A stretch of DNA of 64,000 nt from Heterotrichella gracilis. Taxonomy: Eukaryota > Sar > Xanthophyceae > Tribonematales > Xanthonemataceae. The notes under the pieces are model-generated. The model did not search any database. It was not told the DNA's origin and saw nothing but the letters and a program-made list of their open reading frames with translations. How positions within the stretch are numbered: the stretch's first letter is position 1; each line of letters opens with the position of its first letter. A program made the translations under genes and the position numbers. This document shows, one piece after another, positions 21,098 through 31,784 of this stretch. Where the stretch lies: positions 1 to 64,000 of the forward strand of contig JAULBX010025042.1 in assembly GCA_032358255.1 (NCBI GenBank), written 5' to 3'.

Positions 21098-22978
21098 TTA
21101 GGCAGCTGCGGGCACGGGTTTTTGCACCCAGGGCTGCGTGAACTGCGTGTTGACCGCTGTGTCAGCGTCCGCCACAGCCTGCACCAGCTGTACATACTCC
21201 TCCATCACAGCGCTGTGTGCAGCCGTCGCAAGCGTCTCCGCTACCGCCGCCTTGTCGGTGGTGTCCACGTCTGCCAGCAGGGCGGCCACGTCCATCTCCT
21301 CGCATGCTGAGATGCCCACGCCTGCGGGGAATGTGCGCCAGGGCTTTGACAGGGAATGTGCGCCGGGGCAGGGTCAAGCAGGTTTGCCGCAGCTTATTGG
21401 GGTGGATGCGGGTTCAAGGGGAGGAGCATGGGCGGTTGCAGGCGTTGTGCGGCTGTATGGCTGCACGGCGCGCGCTAGGCAAAGACCTTGAACATCCTAT
21501 GTATGTGTTGGCGACAAGCACGACCCTGTAGATGCCCCAGCAGAGCAATGTAGTTGCCCTTGTTGCGGTGCAGGCATTGCAAAGCGCACGCCTGCTTGCA
21601 GTCCCTCCAACCAGGGTTTATGGAGGGCTCAAACACACGTTTCAATTGTGACATATTCAAATGATGCAGGCAGCGGCGCACCATGGAACGACACCACCCG
21701 CGACTCGCCAATCTTCTTCTCAATCACTTTGGGTGGCGGCATGATGGGGTGGGTGAACATGGCGAAGGGGTACAAGTGCCCCTCTGGCTTGGCCTTGGCC
21801 AGCAGCTGGTACATGAGCATCACTGCTGAGGGGTCGAACCGGTCGGGCAGCCACTCATCTGCGGGCAGTGGGCTGTGTCACAAGCTTGCATGCTGAGCTG
21901 GGCGCTTTGACCCGGTGTGCGGGGAGGTGCACCATGCAGGTGCTCTGTAACTCAGGCGATGTACAGCAAGCCCTCAAGGGTTTCACCCTAAGGCGATACA
22001 AACATTGCTCCAAGTGGACAATGTGCAGGGCACAGTGCAGGGTTCAGGGGGAGAGGGGTAGCGGTTGGGTGTGGGGAGGATACCTGTCTCGGGGTTTGGC
22101 CTGTCGCGCCCGCCGCTGGGCGCTATCCACAGCAAGCAGCCCCCCGCGTTGAGCTTAGTGGACATAGACTTGAGCGTCCGCCGGTTCATGGCCAGCTTGT
22201 CCCCCTTGGTGGCGGGGTCGTCATCCAGGTGCTTCTTGGAGTGCACGCAGAACAGGTTGCGGCCCATAGAGAAGGGCTTGCACAGGGGGTCTGTCACCAC
22301 CCGGTCGCCAGCCACATAGATCACCTCCTCAGCCAGGTGTGGGTGGGTGTGGCGCAGCAGGCCCGCAAACACACCGGGGTCTGCTTCCGTCTGGTGGTTG
22401 GCAAGGAGCACCACGTTGTGCCCTGCGTCTAGCTGCTCCTGGATCTTGTTGAAGCGGTCCAGGTGGCCCAGCATGGACTTGCTGAAGTCCATGAGGGACT
22501 CGGTGTAGCGCTGGCCAAACTCGTAGTAGTTGTAGGGCTGGAGGATGCGGGAGTGGTAGGAGGGGAAGGAGTAGGGGTCCACGAACTCGTACAGGACCCT
22601 GTCAGCGATGCTGCCCATCACCAGCGCCACAAACTTCTCGTTGGCGCCAGCGGTGCCACTGCCCATCAACGCCTTCTTGTAGTTCATGTACAGTTCCAAA
22701 AACATGGGGACCAGGTAGGGAGGCACTTTCCCAGTCTCTGCCATCTTCTGTACCGTCCCCAGCAGCTTTTCCTCAGAGTCTACCCCCGCCAGCAGGCTGG
22801 GCGCCCCCGCTGTGGCTGTGCAAACAATTGGGCTCGCGCCCCTTGTCCGCTGGTGGAGCTTGCTCGGCACGGAGGCCGACCTGGCAACCGCATTGCGAGC
22901 AGAGAGGGAAGGCCGCCGGCTAATAACGGCGGTCGGGAGGGCCTTGCCCGGTGCTTGGGCGAAGGCAGTCCCCACCAT
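21098..22978 (-). CDS. Plastid glycerol-3-phosphate acyltransferase (ATS1/GPAT)
   Basis: Three minus-strand exons: 22978-22084, 21858-21682 and 21321-21098. The reading frame stays open upstream to an ATG at 23191, but the start at 22978 begins a good transit peptide (MVGTAFAQAPGKALPTAV) and lies just after a CA microsatellite, so it is preferred. The mature part has the stromal GPAT layout: an N-terminal helical domain (VPPYLVPMFLELYMNYKKAL), then the acyltransferase block NHQTEADP, which supplies the catalytic His and Asp (H-x4-D). It continues with YVAGDRVVTDPL and LLWIAPSGGRDRP, and a last block VIEKKIGESRVVSFHG joined to VGISACEEMD. The enzyme transfers acyl chains from acyl-ACP to glycerol 3-phosphate, the first step of plastid phosphatidate and galactolipid synthesis. 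Exon phases are consistent. It is divergent from the duplicated small gene. Confidence 0.93.
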
Positions 22979-22979
22979 G

Positions 22980-22998
22980 GTGTGTGTGTGTGTGTCTG
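22980..22998. repeat. (TG)n microsatellite upstream of GPAT start
   Basis: A short TG run directly upstream (on the gene strand) of the preferred GPAT ATG. In the longer ORF it would encode Thr-His repeats, which argues for 5' UTR. Confidence 0.8.
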
Positions 22999-23464
22999 TG
23001 CAGGCGGCCACCGACACAGTTTTGACAGGGCAATGCAGATACGCAGGGCCCGCCAATACGTTCAAGTGACTTCGTTTCCTAACAATTCTTCCAGAACTAC
23101 TACCAGGGTGAGCGCAAGGGGCAATTGAAGCGGAGTTCTGGCGAAGCCCAAGCCGTTTGAGCAAGGGACAAACGTGCGGCACGAACTTCATCCAGTTGCC
23201 AGCGTGGCATCAGCCATTACCCTAGGGTGACCCTCTAGGGTTTCTCAGGCCCTGATTCTTTCGGAAAGGCCCTAGGGCGCGCATGCATGCAAAACAATCT
23301 CAGTGCTTCACACTTACACAAAGTAGCAAGCCGCTATTTTCCTCTCTAGTCACATACCCCATATCCGTGCTTGGCCTGCAAACGCATACAATCCCAATCC
23401 CAGTTTGTCTGTCCCACCATAGCAAAGACTAATGGGATGCCTAGGCATCCTGTTGTTCGATACC

Positions 23465-24199
23465 ATGGCCTCGTCTATGCTGTCTGCAAGGCTGAGCAGC
23501 AGCACCGTCGGTGCACCACCATCGCGCCCTTGTTCCAGATATCTTAAAGACGCTGCTTTTCGCCGTGCACCGGTGCGCCAGGGTCGAGCCAGGCACCAGG
23601 TGCCCTCAAAGCAGCCAGTGGTTCTCAGGGCTGCAAGCACTGATGCCCAGCCCACCTCCACACCGCCGGAGAAGCCTGGCCTAGCTGATCGCCTACTTAT
23701 TGGCCTACTTGAAGGCCTGGAGTTCACAGCACAGCGGCTGGTGGGTGAACACAACTATAGGGGGTGGTTTGCTGTGATAGTTCATGAACTGATCAGTTCA
23801 TTGCACCTTACTGCTTGATAGCCCAGTTCCTTAAGCTTGCCCTGTCATGACTTGATCCAGTACAAGGTGGAGGGTGCTTGTCCTTGTGCTGGGCGTGTCA
23901 GCGCACAGGCCTGTACTTACTAGGGGGTGAAAAAGTTGCCTGGCCCCCACCGTTATTGCAGTACTCTTATGGGCCTGTGCAACTTGCAGAGCAACTGGAA
24001 CAATTGTCTGCTGCACTTCTTGGACGCACACCAGAAGGAGGTCACCTGGGTTGTGAGTGGGGTGACCAATGTGGTGATACGCGTGGTGTTCTTTGGTTTC
24101 TGTGGGTTCATCCTGTACCACATGGCAAAGTGGACGGCACTGTCCATCGCCAACACATGCCTGACCCAGCACGCCAAGAGCGTTAGCGGTCGCCTTTGA
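23465..24199 (+). CDS. Small plastid-targeted-like protein of unknown function, copy 1
   Basis: The first exon starts at 23465 (MASSMLSARLSSSTVGAPPS). It ends at 23740 (donor GTGGGT) or at 23773 (donor GTGATA); both keep phase 0. The second exon is 23990-24199, giving 161 or 172 residues. The N-terminus is Ser/Arg/Ala-rich like a chloroplast transit peptide, ending around VVLRAAST. A helix GLADRLLIGLLEGLEFTAQR follows, and the C-terminal part has one hydrophobic segment (VVFFGFCGFILYHMAKW). No known family was recognised. An open stretch from 24535 (DKEDLSAMRRHL...) after a CAG acceptor is preserved in both copies and may be a further or alternative exon. The near-identity of the first exons suggests the duplication is recent or constrained. 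Confidence 0.6.
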
Positions 24200-25185
24200 A
24201 GTGAAAGCACGTATCATATGGCAACGTGGACGGCACTGCACATCGCCATACATGTTTGATGCAGCATTACAAGGCCGTTGGTCTGAAGGTCTGAAGGTGA
24301 GGCTGGCAAGGTTACAGTCACAAGAGCATTGCAGACTCCGTTGGGCTGTGGGGGGATAGAGGCGTGAGCAATATCAGGTCCTTGTCTGCCTGTTTGATTT
24401 TGCGCTCACTTGCATATTGCCTCAAGGCACTGCACAGTGCCGACTGCTGCTTATATGTCGCGGCGTGCCTCGTCCTTGTACACTGTATCTTGAGCAGCTA
24501 CCTGAAGAAACAGCCGGCTATCCTTTGGCCCGCAGGACAAGGAGGATCTCAGCGCCATGAGGAGACACCTACACTTTACCTCCTCAGCTGCGGGGGAAGA
24601 CTGGAGTTTGGTCATTCATACTTCACAAGAAGAGTTTGGATTGTGGCAGCGATCGCCATAATATTGAAAGCAGCTGCAGGTCCCTCTAGGCATTGTAGAG
24701 CCTGCAGCGCTCAATTTTTACTTGAAAACTTTTTGTAGATTGAGAACTTCTTTTTATGTTCACGTTTGGCCTCTCGCATTTTCAGTGGAATTGCACCCAC
24801 TTGAACATTTAACATAGCACTGTGTGTGTGGGAGAGGTACTGCTGTTATGAACTCACAAACGTTAACCAGTCACTAGTGGCATCAGCCCTTTACCCTTCA
24901 TCAGGATTCATCGGGGGTCATTAACTGGAAACCCCTTAGGGTTTCCCAGGCCCTAGGGTGCATGCATGCAAACAACTCAGTGAAGTGCGTCGAACTAAAA
25001 TAGCCGTCATTTTCCGCTATCGTCCCCATATCTCAGACCCCATATCCGCTGCCTGACCTGCAATCGCGCCATATCCCATATCCCAGTTTTTGTGCTGTTC
25101 CCACCAAAAAAAAAGGGAAATCAAATTGCACAGCAAAAACTAGGCGCACAGGTGGGATGCTTAGGTATCCTGTTGATCGATACCA

Positions 25186-25846
25186 ATGGCCTCGCCTTTG
25201 CTGTCTGCAAGGCTGAGCAGCAGCACCGTCGGTGCACCACCATCGCGCCCTTGTTCCAGATGTCTTAAAGACGCTGCTTTTCACCGTGCACCGGTGCGCC
25301 AGGGTCGACCCAGGCACCAGGTGCCCTCAAAGCAGCCAGTGGTTCTCAGGGCTGCAAGCACTGATGCCCAGCCCACCTCCACACCGCCGGAGAAGCCTGG
25401 CCTAGCTGATCGCCTACTTATTGGCCTACTTGAAGGCCTGGAGTTCACAGCACAGCGGCTGGTGGGTGAACACAACTATAGGGGGTGGTTTGCTTGACAA
25501 TAGTTCTGTTCATTGCACTTTACTGCTTGATAGCCCACTTCCACTTAAGCTTGCCTTTTCATGACTTGATCCAGTACAAGGTGGAGGGTGCTTGTCCTTG
25601 TGCTGGGCGTGTCAGCGCACAGGCCTGTACTAACTAGGGGGTGAAAAAGTGTCCTAGCCCCAGTGTCATTGCACTACTCGTATGGGCCTGTGCACCTTGC
25701 AGGGCAACTGGAACAACCGGCTGCTGCTCTTTTTGGAGTCACACGAGGAGGTGGTCACCTGGGTTACCTGGGTTGTGAGTAGATTGACCAACCTGGTGAA
25801 ACGCGTGGTGTTCTTTGGAAACTCGTCCTTGTTCACTGTACCTTGA
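25186..25846 (+). pseudogene. Copy 2 of the duplicated small gene, C-terminally truncated
   Basis: The ATG at 25186 opens an exon nearly identical to copy 1 (MASPLLSARLSSSTVGAPPS). The donor at 25461/25462 is kept, but the alternative downstream donor is lost and replaced by a TGA. The second exon from 25703 (GNWNNRLLLFLESHEE) diverges and ends at 25844-25846, just after VVFFG, because about 370 bp encoding the hydrophobic helix and C-terminus are deleted. The reading frame is otherwise open (about 140 residues), so it is either a decaying copy or a truncated paralogue without its membrane segment. The later open stretch also persists from about 25881. Confidence 0.55.
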
Positions 25847-26212
25847 ACAGCTACCGGGAGAATATTCTTTGGCCCGCAGGACAAGGATGACTGCAGCGCC
25901 AGGAGGAGACACCTACGCATTATCTCCTCAGCTGCAGGGCCAGGGGAAGACTGTATTCGTATTGGTGAGTTCATACTTCACAAGAAGAGTTTGGGTTGTG
26001 GCAGGGGTTGCCATTGAAGTGAAAGCAGCTGCGGGCAATGTAGAGCTTGCAGCGCGTCAAGTTTGCTTGAAAGCTTTGTTTAGATTGAAAGCTTTGTCAG
26101 TGTTGATTGAGACCTTTGTTTGGCCGGCATCTCACACTTTCAGTGTAGTTGCACCCACTTGTACAATAAAATATAGCACTGTGTTTGTAGGAGAGGCACT
26201 GCGGTTATGAAC

Positions 26213-27512
26213 TCTTCCGCATGGACTGGGTGGTGCTGCCACTGCGGCACTGTAGCATTCACTTGGGACCTGGGCCTCTTCAGAAGCGTACATTTTTCAA
26301 CAGTGCGAGGGAATGGGTCAGTGGCGCAGGGTCAGGGTGTGGATGAGCCGGGGGGACCTACATGATTGAAGATGGGCGGGGAGGGAATGCTGGCGGTATT
26401 GGGGTGGGCGAGGAGGCTGCTGCACCAGGCTGGGGGCAGCACTCTGGTATGGGACAGCTGCAGGAGGTTGGGGGGGATTTTGCAGGGGGCCCAGTCAGAG
26501 GCAGGGAACTTGATATCACTAATGGGGCAATCGTATTGGTGGTTAGGGTTTCACCTGCACTGCATTTGAACCCATCATTATTATATTTTCTGTATTCATG
26601 CATACCCGCGGCAGCCTTGCATGCAATCGGTCACGCCTGCGCACACACAGGTGCACAGGCACAGGTGTCATGCAGGGCACCAACGACGGTGTCATGCAGA
26701 CTGCTCTGAGTGCCAAACAGGCCCAGGGCCTGCATACAAGAGCATTAAGAAACAGCCTGTTTTCAATATCTTAAACCTGTTTGAAATCTATAGACCTGTT
26801 GTTTGACATCTATAGACCTGTTGCACCGGGTTGCACACAAAGGTATACCACGTAGCAATGGGTACCACGCAAGCCGGGTGACCTGACAATGTCCTCACAC
26901 TACTAGTAGAGACCAGGGGGATTCTCATCAGGGCACATCCTACCACTGTGATAATGCTTGCAACAGGGCAAAATTATGCCATGGGCAATCCTGCTGGGAA
27001 ATACAATGCGCAGCCATGGCAGGCAAAATGTCCCTGAATGAAGTACTTGCTGAGCACAAACCCTTTTTGCCTGTTGCAGAGCTGGGCAGTACCGTCCTGA
27101 CGTCAGCCAAAAGAAGAAAGGGAATAAACGATACACTCTACATGACGTAATAAAAGGCTTGCTGCATTTGCAAAAAATATCCCTTATATACAACCAAGAA
27201 AGCACATCATGCGCTTTCTAGTTGTATATAAGGGTATTTGATTTTGCAAATGCAGCAAGCCTTTTATAACGTCATGTACTTGTTTGCTGTACACATGTGC
27301 TCTACAATGCTGCTACCTGCACCCACTTTCCATGCAGCAAACGGGAGCAAGTGGTGAACAATTCAGGGGGGAAACCATTATAGTATACATATTCCAGTGA
27401 ACACGGCTGTACTGGGACAAGCAAACCCAGGAAACCAAGCTGGGGCAATGCTCTGTGATAGGGTCATGGTGCCACAGTGGAGGCAGTGATAATTAATTTA
27501 TTCACTTGGAAC
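26213..27512. other. Spacer with MITE-like hairpin; no gene seen
   Basis: Gene-free sequence between the duplicated unit and the 3' end of the Kazal gene. G-rich low-complexity runs occur at 26340-26480. The long inverted repeat at 27139-27278 is listed separately. The repeated phrase containing ATCTATAGACCTGTT occurs twice near 26785-26822. Confidence 0.4.
27139..27278. mobile_element. 140-bp near-perfect inverted repeat (MITE-like or small-RNA hairpin)
   Basis: Left arm 27139-27200 (TACATGACGT... through CTTATATACAAC) pairs with right arm 27217-27278 (GTTGTATATAAGG... through ACGTCATGTA) with only a few mismatches. The loop itself pairs further (AGAAAGC/GCTTTCT), so nearly the whole element folds into one hairpin. 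Both ends are TA, as in Tc1/mariner-type MITEs that insert at TA. There is no coding capacity. A miRNA or siRNA precursor is an alternative reading. Confidence 0.7.
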
Positions 27513-28866
27513 TCACTGAACACCAGGCCTGCGTTTACGTGTCCCCAACCCAGTGTGCAGCCTGATGCACTGGCCCTGGTACTGTATCTTGCGCCTGTTG
27601 CACTCTGCGAAGCACTTGTTGCCATAGGTAACCCCGTCCATCCCGCACACTGTGCCCTCCACCGCCTTCTTGCAGTGAGAGCACTTTGTGAGCGCACTTG
27701 GGCAGGATTTGGTGTTGGCTGTGCCATCCAGAAACACCCCCACTGTGCTGTTGCATCCCGCCAGGCACGGGTTGCCGTAGAACTTGCCATCTGTGCCACA
27801 CACGGGCTTGAACTCGCGCGTGCAGGCGCATGAATTGGTGGCGTTGCAGGGGCATTTGCCCTCGCAGGCAACATCCACCTGCAGCCAAATCCCAGTTCAG
27901 TCAGCACATCGCCCAGGGAAGACAAGGAACACATGGCCCGCATCCTTTACGGCAAAATAACAAAGCTGGTGCTTGTGCATCGTGCACTTCACATGCCTTT
28001 CATGGATTACAGAAGCAAGAGGGTATGCCTGGAAGGCGCGTCCAAATCCCCACCTTTTGGCATTTGGCGTGGCAGCTGTTGGTGAAAGTCTTGCCATCCT
28101 CCCCACACACGTGCTTCCCCTGTGCGGGGCAGTTGCAGGCAGAGTCTGCTGCAGTTTGCTTGCAGGGGCACTTGCCCTTGCACGCTAGCTGCACGCCAGT
28201 GCACCGCGCCAGGCAGTCATTGCTGTACAGGACGCCGTCAGTGCCGCACACAGGATCGTAGATCTTCATGCAAGCGCACTGTGAGGCGCTGGAAGAGGTT
28301 TTCTGGGGCGCCTGGATAGCAGTGCCATCCTTCAGGGTTTTGAGCTAAAGCACTTCAAATGTAGTGCGCGGAAGCGCAGTGCAGCCCGAGGCCACCAGTG
28401 CCCTTCGGGCGCAACGGTGCGTACAAAAAACCTTGCACTATTTGGATGCAATATTCTTACTAAGAATATGAGCTCTGCCTGTTACTATCGCACAAGGTTG
28501 GCGGGAAGGGTCTGTGCAGATGAAGGCTAAGTGTTTTGAACTGAGGACAACATGCCTCACCTTTTCAGCGCCTGTGGTGCATGGGCACGAACCCTTGCAG
28601 GCTAGCTCCACGTTGCTGCACTTGGCGCATGCGTGGTTAAGCCACGTCTTGTTGTTCACGTCGCAAACTGGCATGTATATCTTGGGACAGGCGCACCCTG
28701 GAACAAAACACAAGGTGAGCAACCCAGATTCCAGCTAGGGTAAGTAATGTCAGATGCTTGTCATGGGGGTAAGTGGTTTTCACACACCTCCAGCTTCCGC
28801 ACTTGCGCCACAAGCAGTGACCAAAAACGCAGCCGCGAGGAGAAGGACACATCGCCGCTGGTCCAT
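27513..28866 (-). CDS. Secreted protein with five Kazal-type domains
   Basis: Four minus-strand exons (28866-28788, 28697-28561, 28311-28054, 27878-27513) join in phase to 279 residues. The first exon is a clear signal peptide: MDQRRCVLLLAAAFLVTACG with a small-residue cleavage region ASAEAG. Five cysteine-rich units follow with the Kazal pattern C-x-C...VCG.DG..Y.N.C.A.C: CACPKIYMPVC (degenerate, DVNN instead of GTDG), CACMKIYDPVCGTDG, CPAQGKHVCGEDGKTFTNSC, CACTREFKPVCGTDG, and CKKAVEGTVCGMDGVTYGNKC (the last written in two parts: VCGMDG and YGNKC). Short linkers ACKGKCPC or ACEGKCPC join several of them. Kazal domains bind and block serine proteases outside the cell. Whether these inhibit proteases or form structural matrix is not decidable, since the reactive-site residues differ among domains. 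Confidence 0.85.
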
Positions 28867-30287
28867 AGTATTTACGATGTTTTGGAGCGTCCACTGGACT
28901 ACTGCAGTGTTGGTAACAATTATAGGGAGCGCTTCCTCTGCAGCTAGCTAATACGCTTCGAGTATAGGACGTTACAGAATCTGAAAGGTGCTTTAGACGG
29001 CAGCACAGCACCGTACAAAAGGAAACCTACTGTGCGACTATGCATGCATGCAAAATCCCCCACTGGATTTTGAGGGCAGGGTTGACACTGGGAGCGTGAG
29101 ACGTTGAAGTACGGTGCCTGACCCTGTCTGTATTTTCCAACACAGAAATGTCGGAAGGGATAACCAGGCGTGATTTGTTCACCCGATAATATCCTCTCAG
29201 GCACTGCATGAAATGTGCATAAGAGCAAAATACCCCAAATTAGGGTCTTGCAGACAACAAGCTTGTTCACATCCCATTACAGCTGAACCTGCCAACCCAG
29301 TAGAAGTGTTCTGACAGCTTGCAAACCTGCGTGTGCTTGAAAAATTCTCAGTGCCTGTAGTGCAGAAAACATGTTTAGCCCGCCACTGCAAGGTTCTGCA
29401 TCTAGCCCGTTGCAGCCGGAGGCTCGTTGAGTTGCCAACCCGACGCTAAGCATATCAACAAAGTGACTGCCCTGGACTGCTCAGGTACACTGCGTTGTAC
29501 CACAATATGATCCCAGTTCAAGCAAATCAGATGTAAGCAGGTTACTGAACTTTGTGCGCTGGACAGTTTGGCAAGGTCTGTATTTTCGTAGTTTGTGATC
29601 AAACTAGCATGAATTTATAATTGCTCAAAGAATACTGGTCCCTGGTACTGTTGGTGCAGTCGACTGCTGCACAGCTGGTGCAATAATCTATTAATGAGAG
29701 TTGCGCTTTTGGACTTCATAACAGGTGTTGGTTCTCTGAGGATTAGGTGCACAAAAACATGAGATATGATGCACATGTCAGGAAATGCTTAGGCGACAAT
29801 GCTCGGTCAGCTCGTTTAGAGCGCACCAGCGAACGTGTGGCTGGTCAGCATGTTATGCTTAACGCATGAGGGTTACAGAAACCTGCACTTGCAGTCAGGG
29901 CTCCAGATTCTGGTAATAAACGCTATCGAACCACTTGGCTGGTGTGGGCTGTCTGGGGTGCTGTGGCTATGCTGAGTAACTCAGGCTGGCAGTGTAGCAC
30001 ACGGTCCTCGCAAAGGGTAGAAGCATGTCTATATGAACAGGTGGGGGAGCCAAGCATAAAGCATGCCTTGGTTCTCCCACAATCCTAGCCTATCCGTTAA
30101 AACACCTAATCGAGACGGAGTTGTGGTACAGAAGCGGGGAAAATACTGGTAACACGGTTTTGCACCTTGTGGGAGGGTATGACCCCCAACTTGAGGCTCA
30201 ACTGTCCAGGGGCATGCAGGACTCAAAAAGCCCTGGCGAGGATACTACAAAGCAGGATGTTGCAACAGTATTCACTTGGTGAGACCT
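28867..30287. other. Spacer between Kazal and CKS1 genes, no gene seen
   Basis: About 1.4 kb with only short, motif-free ORFs. A TGCATGCATGCA run lies at 29040-29051. The first bases should carry the Kazal gene promoter; the right end is the CKS1 3' region. Confidence 0.4.
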
Positions 30288-30933
30288 CTACTGCACTGGA
30301 ATCTGTGCCCCACCCATCGCTGCTTGCTGCTGCTGGGCGTTCGCCTGATAGTCCTTGGGCCGCCTGTGCATGGAGTACGGGCGTTGACTGCTTGTACAGT
30401 GTTGCCTACCACTTTGAAAAGACCAGCAACAGGTTTGTGCTCACCGGAATAACATAATATGTTGCTCTGGTCGGTGAATGGCGTAGTGCACCCACCCCCT
30501 GGACTGCTGGACCCCGATTGCTCTCCACTCGGCCTGCATGGTATGGGACTTTTTAGGCATCAACAGGTCGCCAAAAGCAAGCATGGTAAACTTACGAATG
30601 CAGAAAGTCTTACCTCAGACAGCAACCGACCCTTGGGCAAGAGCGTTGCGACATCAGGTGGCAGCACGACGTGCCTGTGAGCACACACACACAAACGGTT
30701 TCAGGGTGACGAGGGGAATGGCATGCTGCACACTTCGTAAGTGCCATTCCGTGCAGGGTCACCCAAAGACGGCTACAACAAGGGAACCGCTGAGGCAACA
30801 ACTTTTCGGCAGGCTTGTCGTTGATTGCTGCTCCTTTCCCAGCAGGGACTGCCAGTGCTGCCCACCAACCGTACCTGTACTCGAAAACGTCATCGTAGTA
30901 CTTCTCAGAGTACTGGATCTGGCTTGGCGGCAT
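30288..30933 (-). CDS. CKS1: Cyclin-dependent kinase regulatory subunit CKS1
   Basis: Four minus-strand exons (30933-30875, 30674-30614, 30533-30445, 30363-30288) join in phase to 94 residues. The protein reads [20 protein letters not shown], then [20 protein letters not shown], then the phosphate-binding and hinge core [20 protein letters not shown], and [12 protein letters not shown] before a Gln-rich tail. This is the entire Cks/Suc1 fold, including the HxPEPH-like beta-hinge (HRPEQH here, with Gln in place of Pro in H-x-P-E-P-H). CKS binds CDK-cyclin complexes and pre-phosphorylated substrates in cell-cycle control. The length and the Gln-rich C-terminal tail are plant-like. Confidence 0.95.
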
Positions 30934-31784
30934 CTTGTCGACGGCTAGGTGCGAACTAGAAGAGTTGTATGTCAATGACAGTCAAAGGAAGACAGGTTGC
31001 AGCGATCCAACTGGAAGAATCGCAAGCATCGGTGGTTATCTGTCCCAACCACCAAATTTTCATACTTTCGTATAGCAGGGGGTGAAAATGTCGGGGAGGT
31101 AAATCAATGGGATTTAAACTCAGTTGATTTATTATTCTTTGCCTGTTTCTCAACCCAAAACATACCAAGTATAAGCGCAAGGACAACGTGTGAACGTTCA
31201 TTTACAGTGAAAAACTCCCAGCTCAATGGACGGGGTCTTTGCCGCTGTCTCGTTGTCGCAAGTTTCATAACTGTGGACCAAACATCCCAACTTGCCCACA
31301 CCTTTTGTGCAGCAATACTTGCCACAGCCGCGATACAGCTGCAGAGACCAGCGCTAAATATTATGCGGTATATTTAAGTGCACGACAGAAAGTATTGGAT
31401 GGGTTGGGGCAAGTGCAGACCAGCGGTGCATATGCATGCATGCACCTGAAGTGGGTCCCAGATTCGGAGATCTAGCACACGGACAACCTAAATCAACCAC
31501 CTGAAAGCATATCAGCGAGCATTTCCTACTGCATTTGCTGTACACCACTCAGCAGGATAGTGCACAGCAGCTAGGCGGAGGAAGCAGCACCCCACAAACA
31601 TCCTAGACAGTACACCAGCAGGCGCGTGGCGCCTCAGCCGATCTCTGCTTGATCTTAGCTATGGTGCAGCAGATGCAACCTCACAACCTCCCTTAACCTC
31701 TGCCACAAGGCCCAGCCAGCTCCCACCAGGTCAGCTGCTGACCAGGATATCGACCCATGCCAGCTACCCTTGTTCAGCTAGCCC
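30934..31784. other. Divergent 5' region between CKS1 and 2H-like gene
   Basis: Includes a TGCATGCATGCA run at about 31432-31443. No exon recognised; the promoters of both neighbours are expected here. Confidence 0.4.

Larger units (their letters stand above)
23205..26212. repeat. Tandem segmental duplication (units 23205-24855 and 24876-26212)
   Basis: Two direct copies start with similar CTAGGGTTTC/CAGGCCCTAGGG and TGCATGCA sequence and end with a similar GAGAGG.ACTG..GTTATGAACTC block. They include promoter, exons, introns and 3' region of a small gene. The first exon is almost identical in both copies. The second copy lacks about 370 bp corresponding to 24096-24469 of the first and has many substitutions elsewhere. 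Confidence 0.9.

Noticed and set aside
22463-23128. A 221-codon plus-strand ORF
   Set aside because: It is the antisense shadow of the plastid GPAT first exon, whose acyltransferase motifs are unmistakable on the minus strand.
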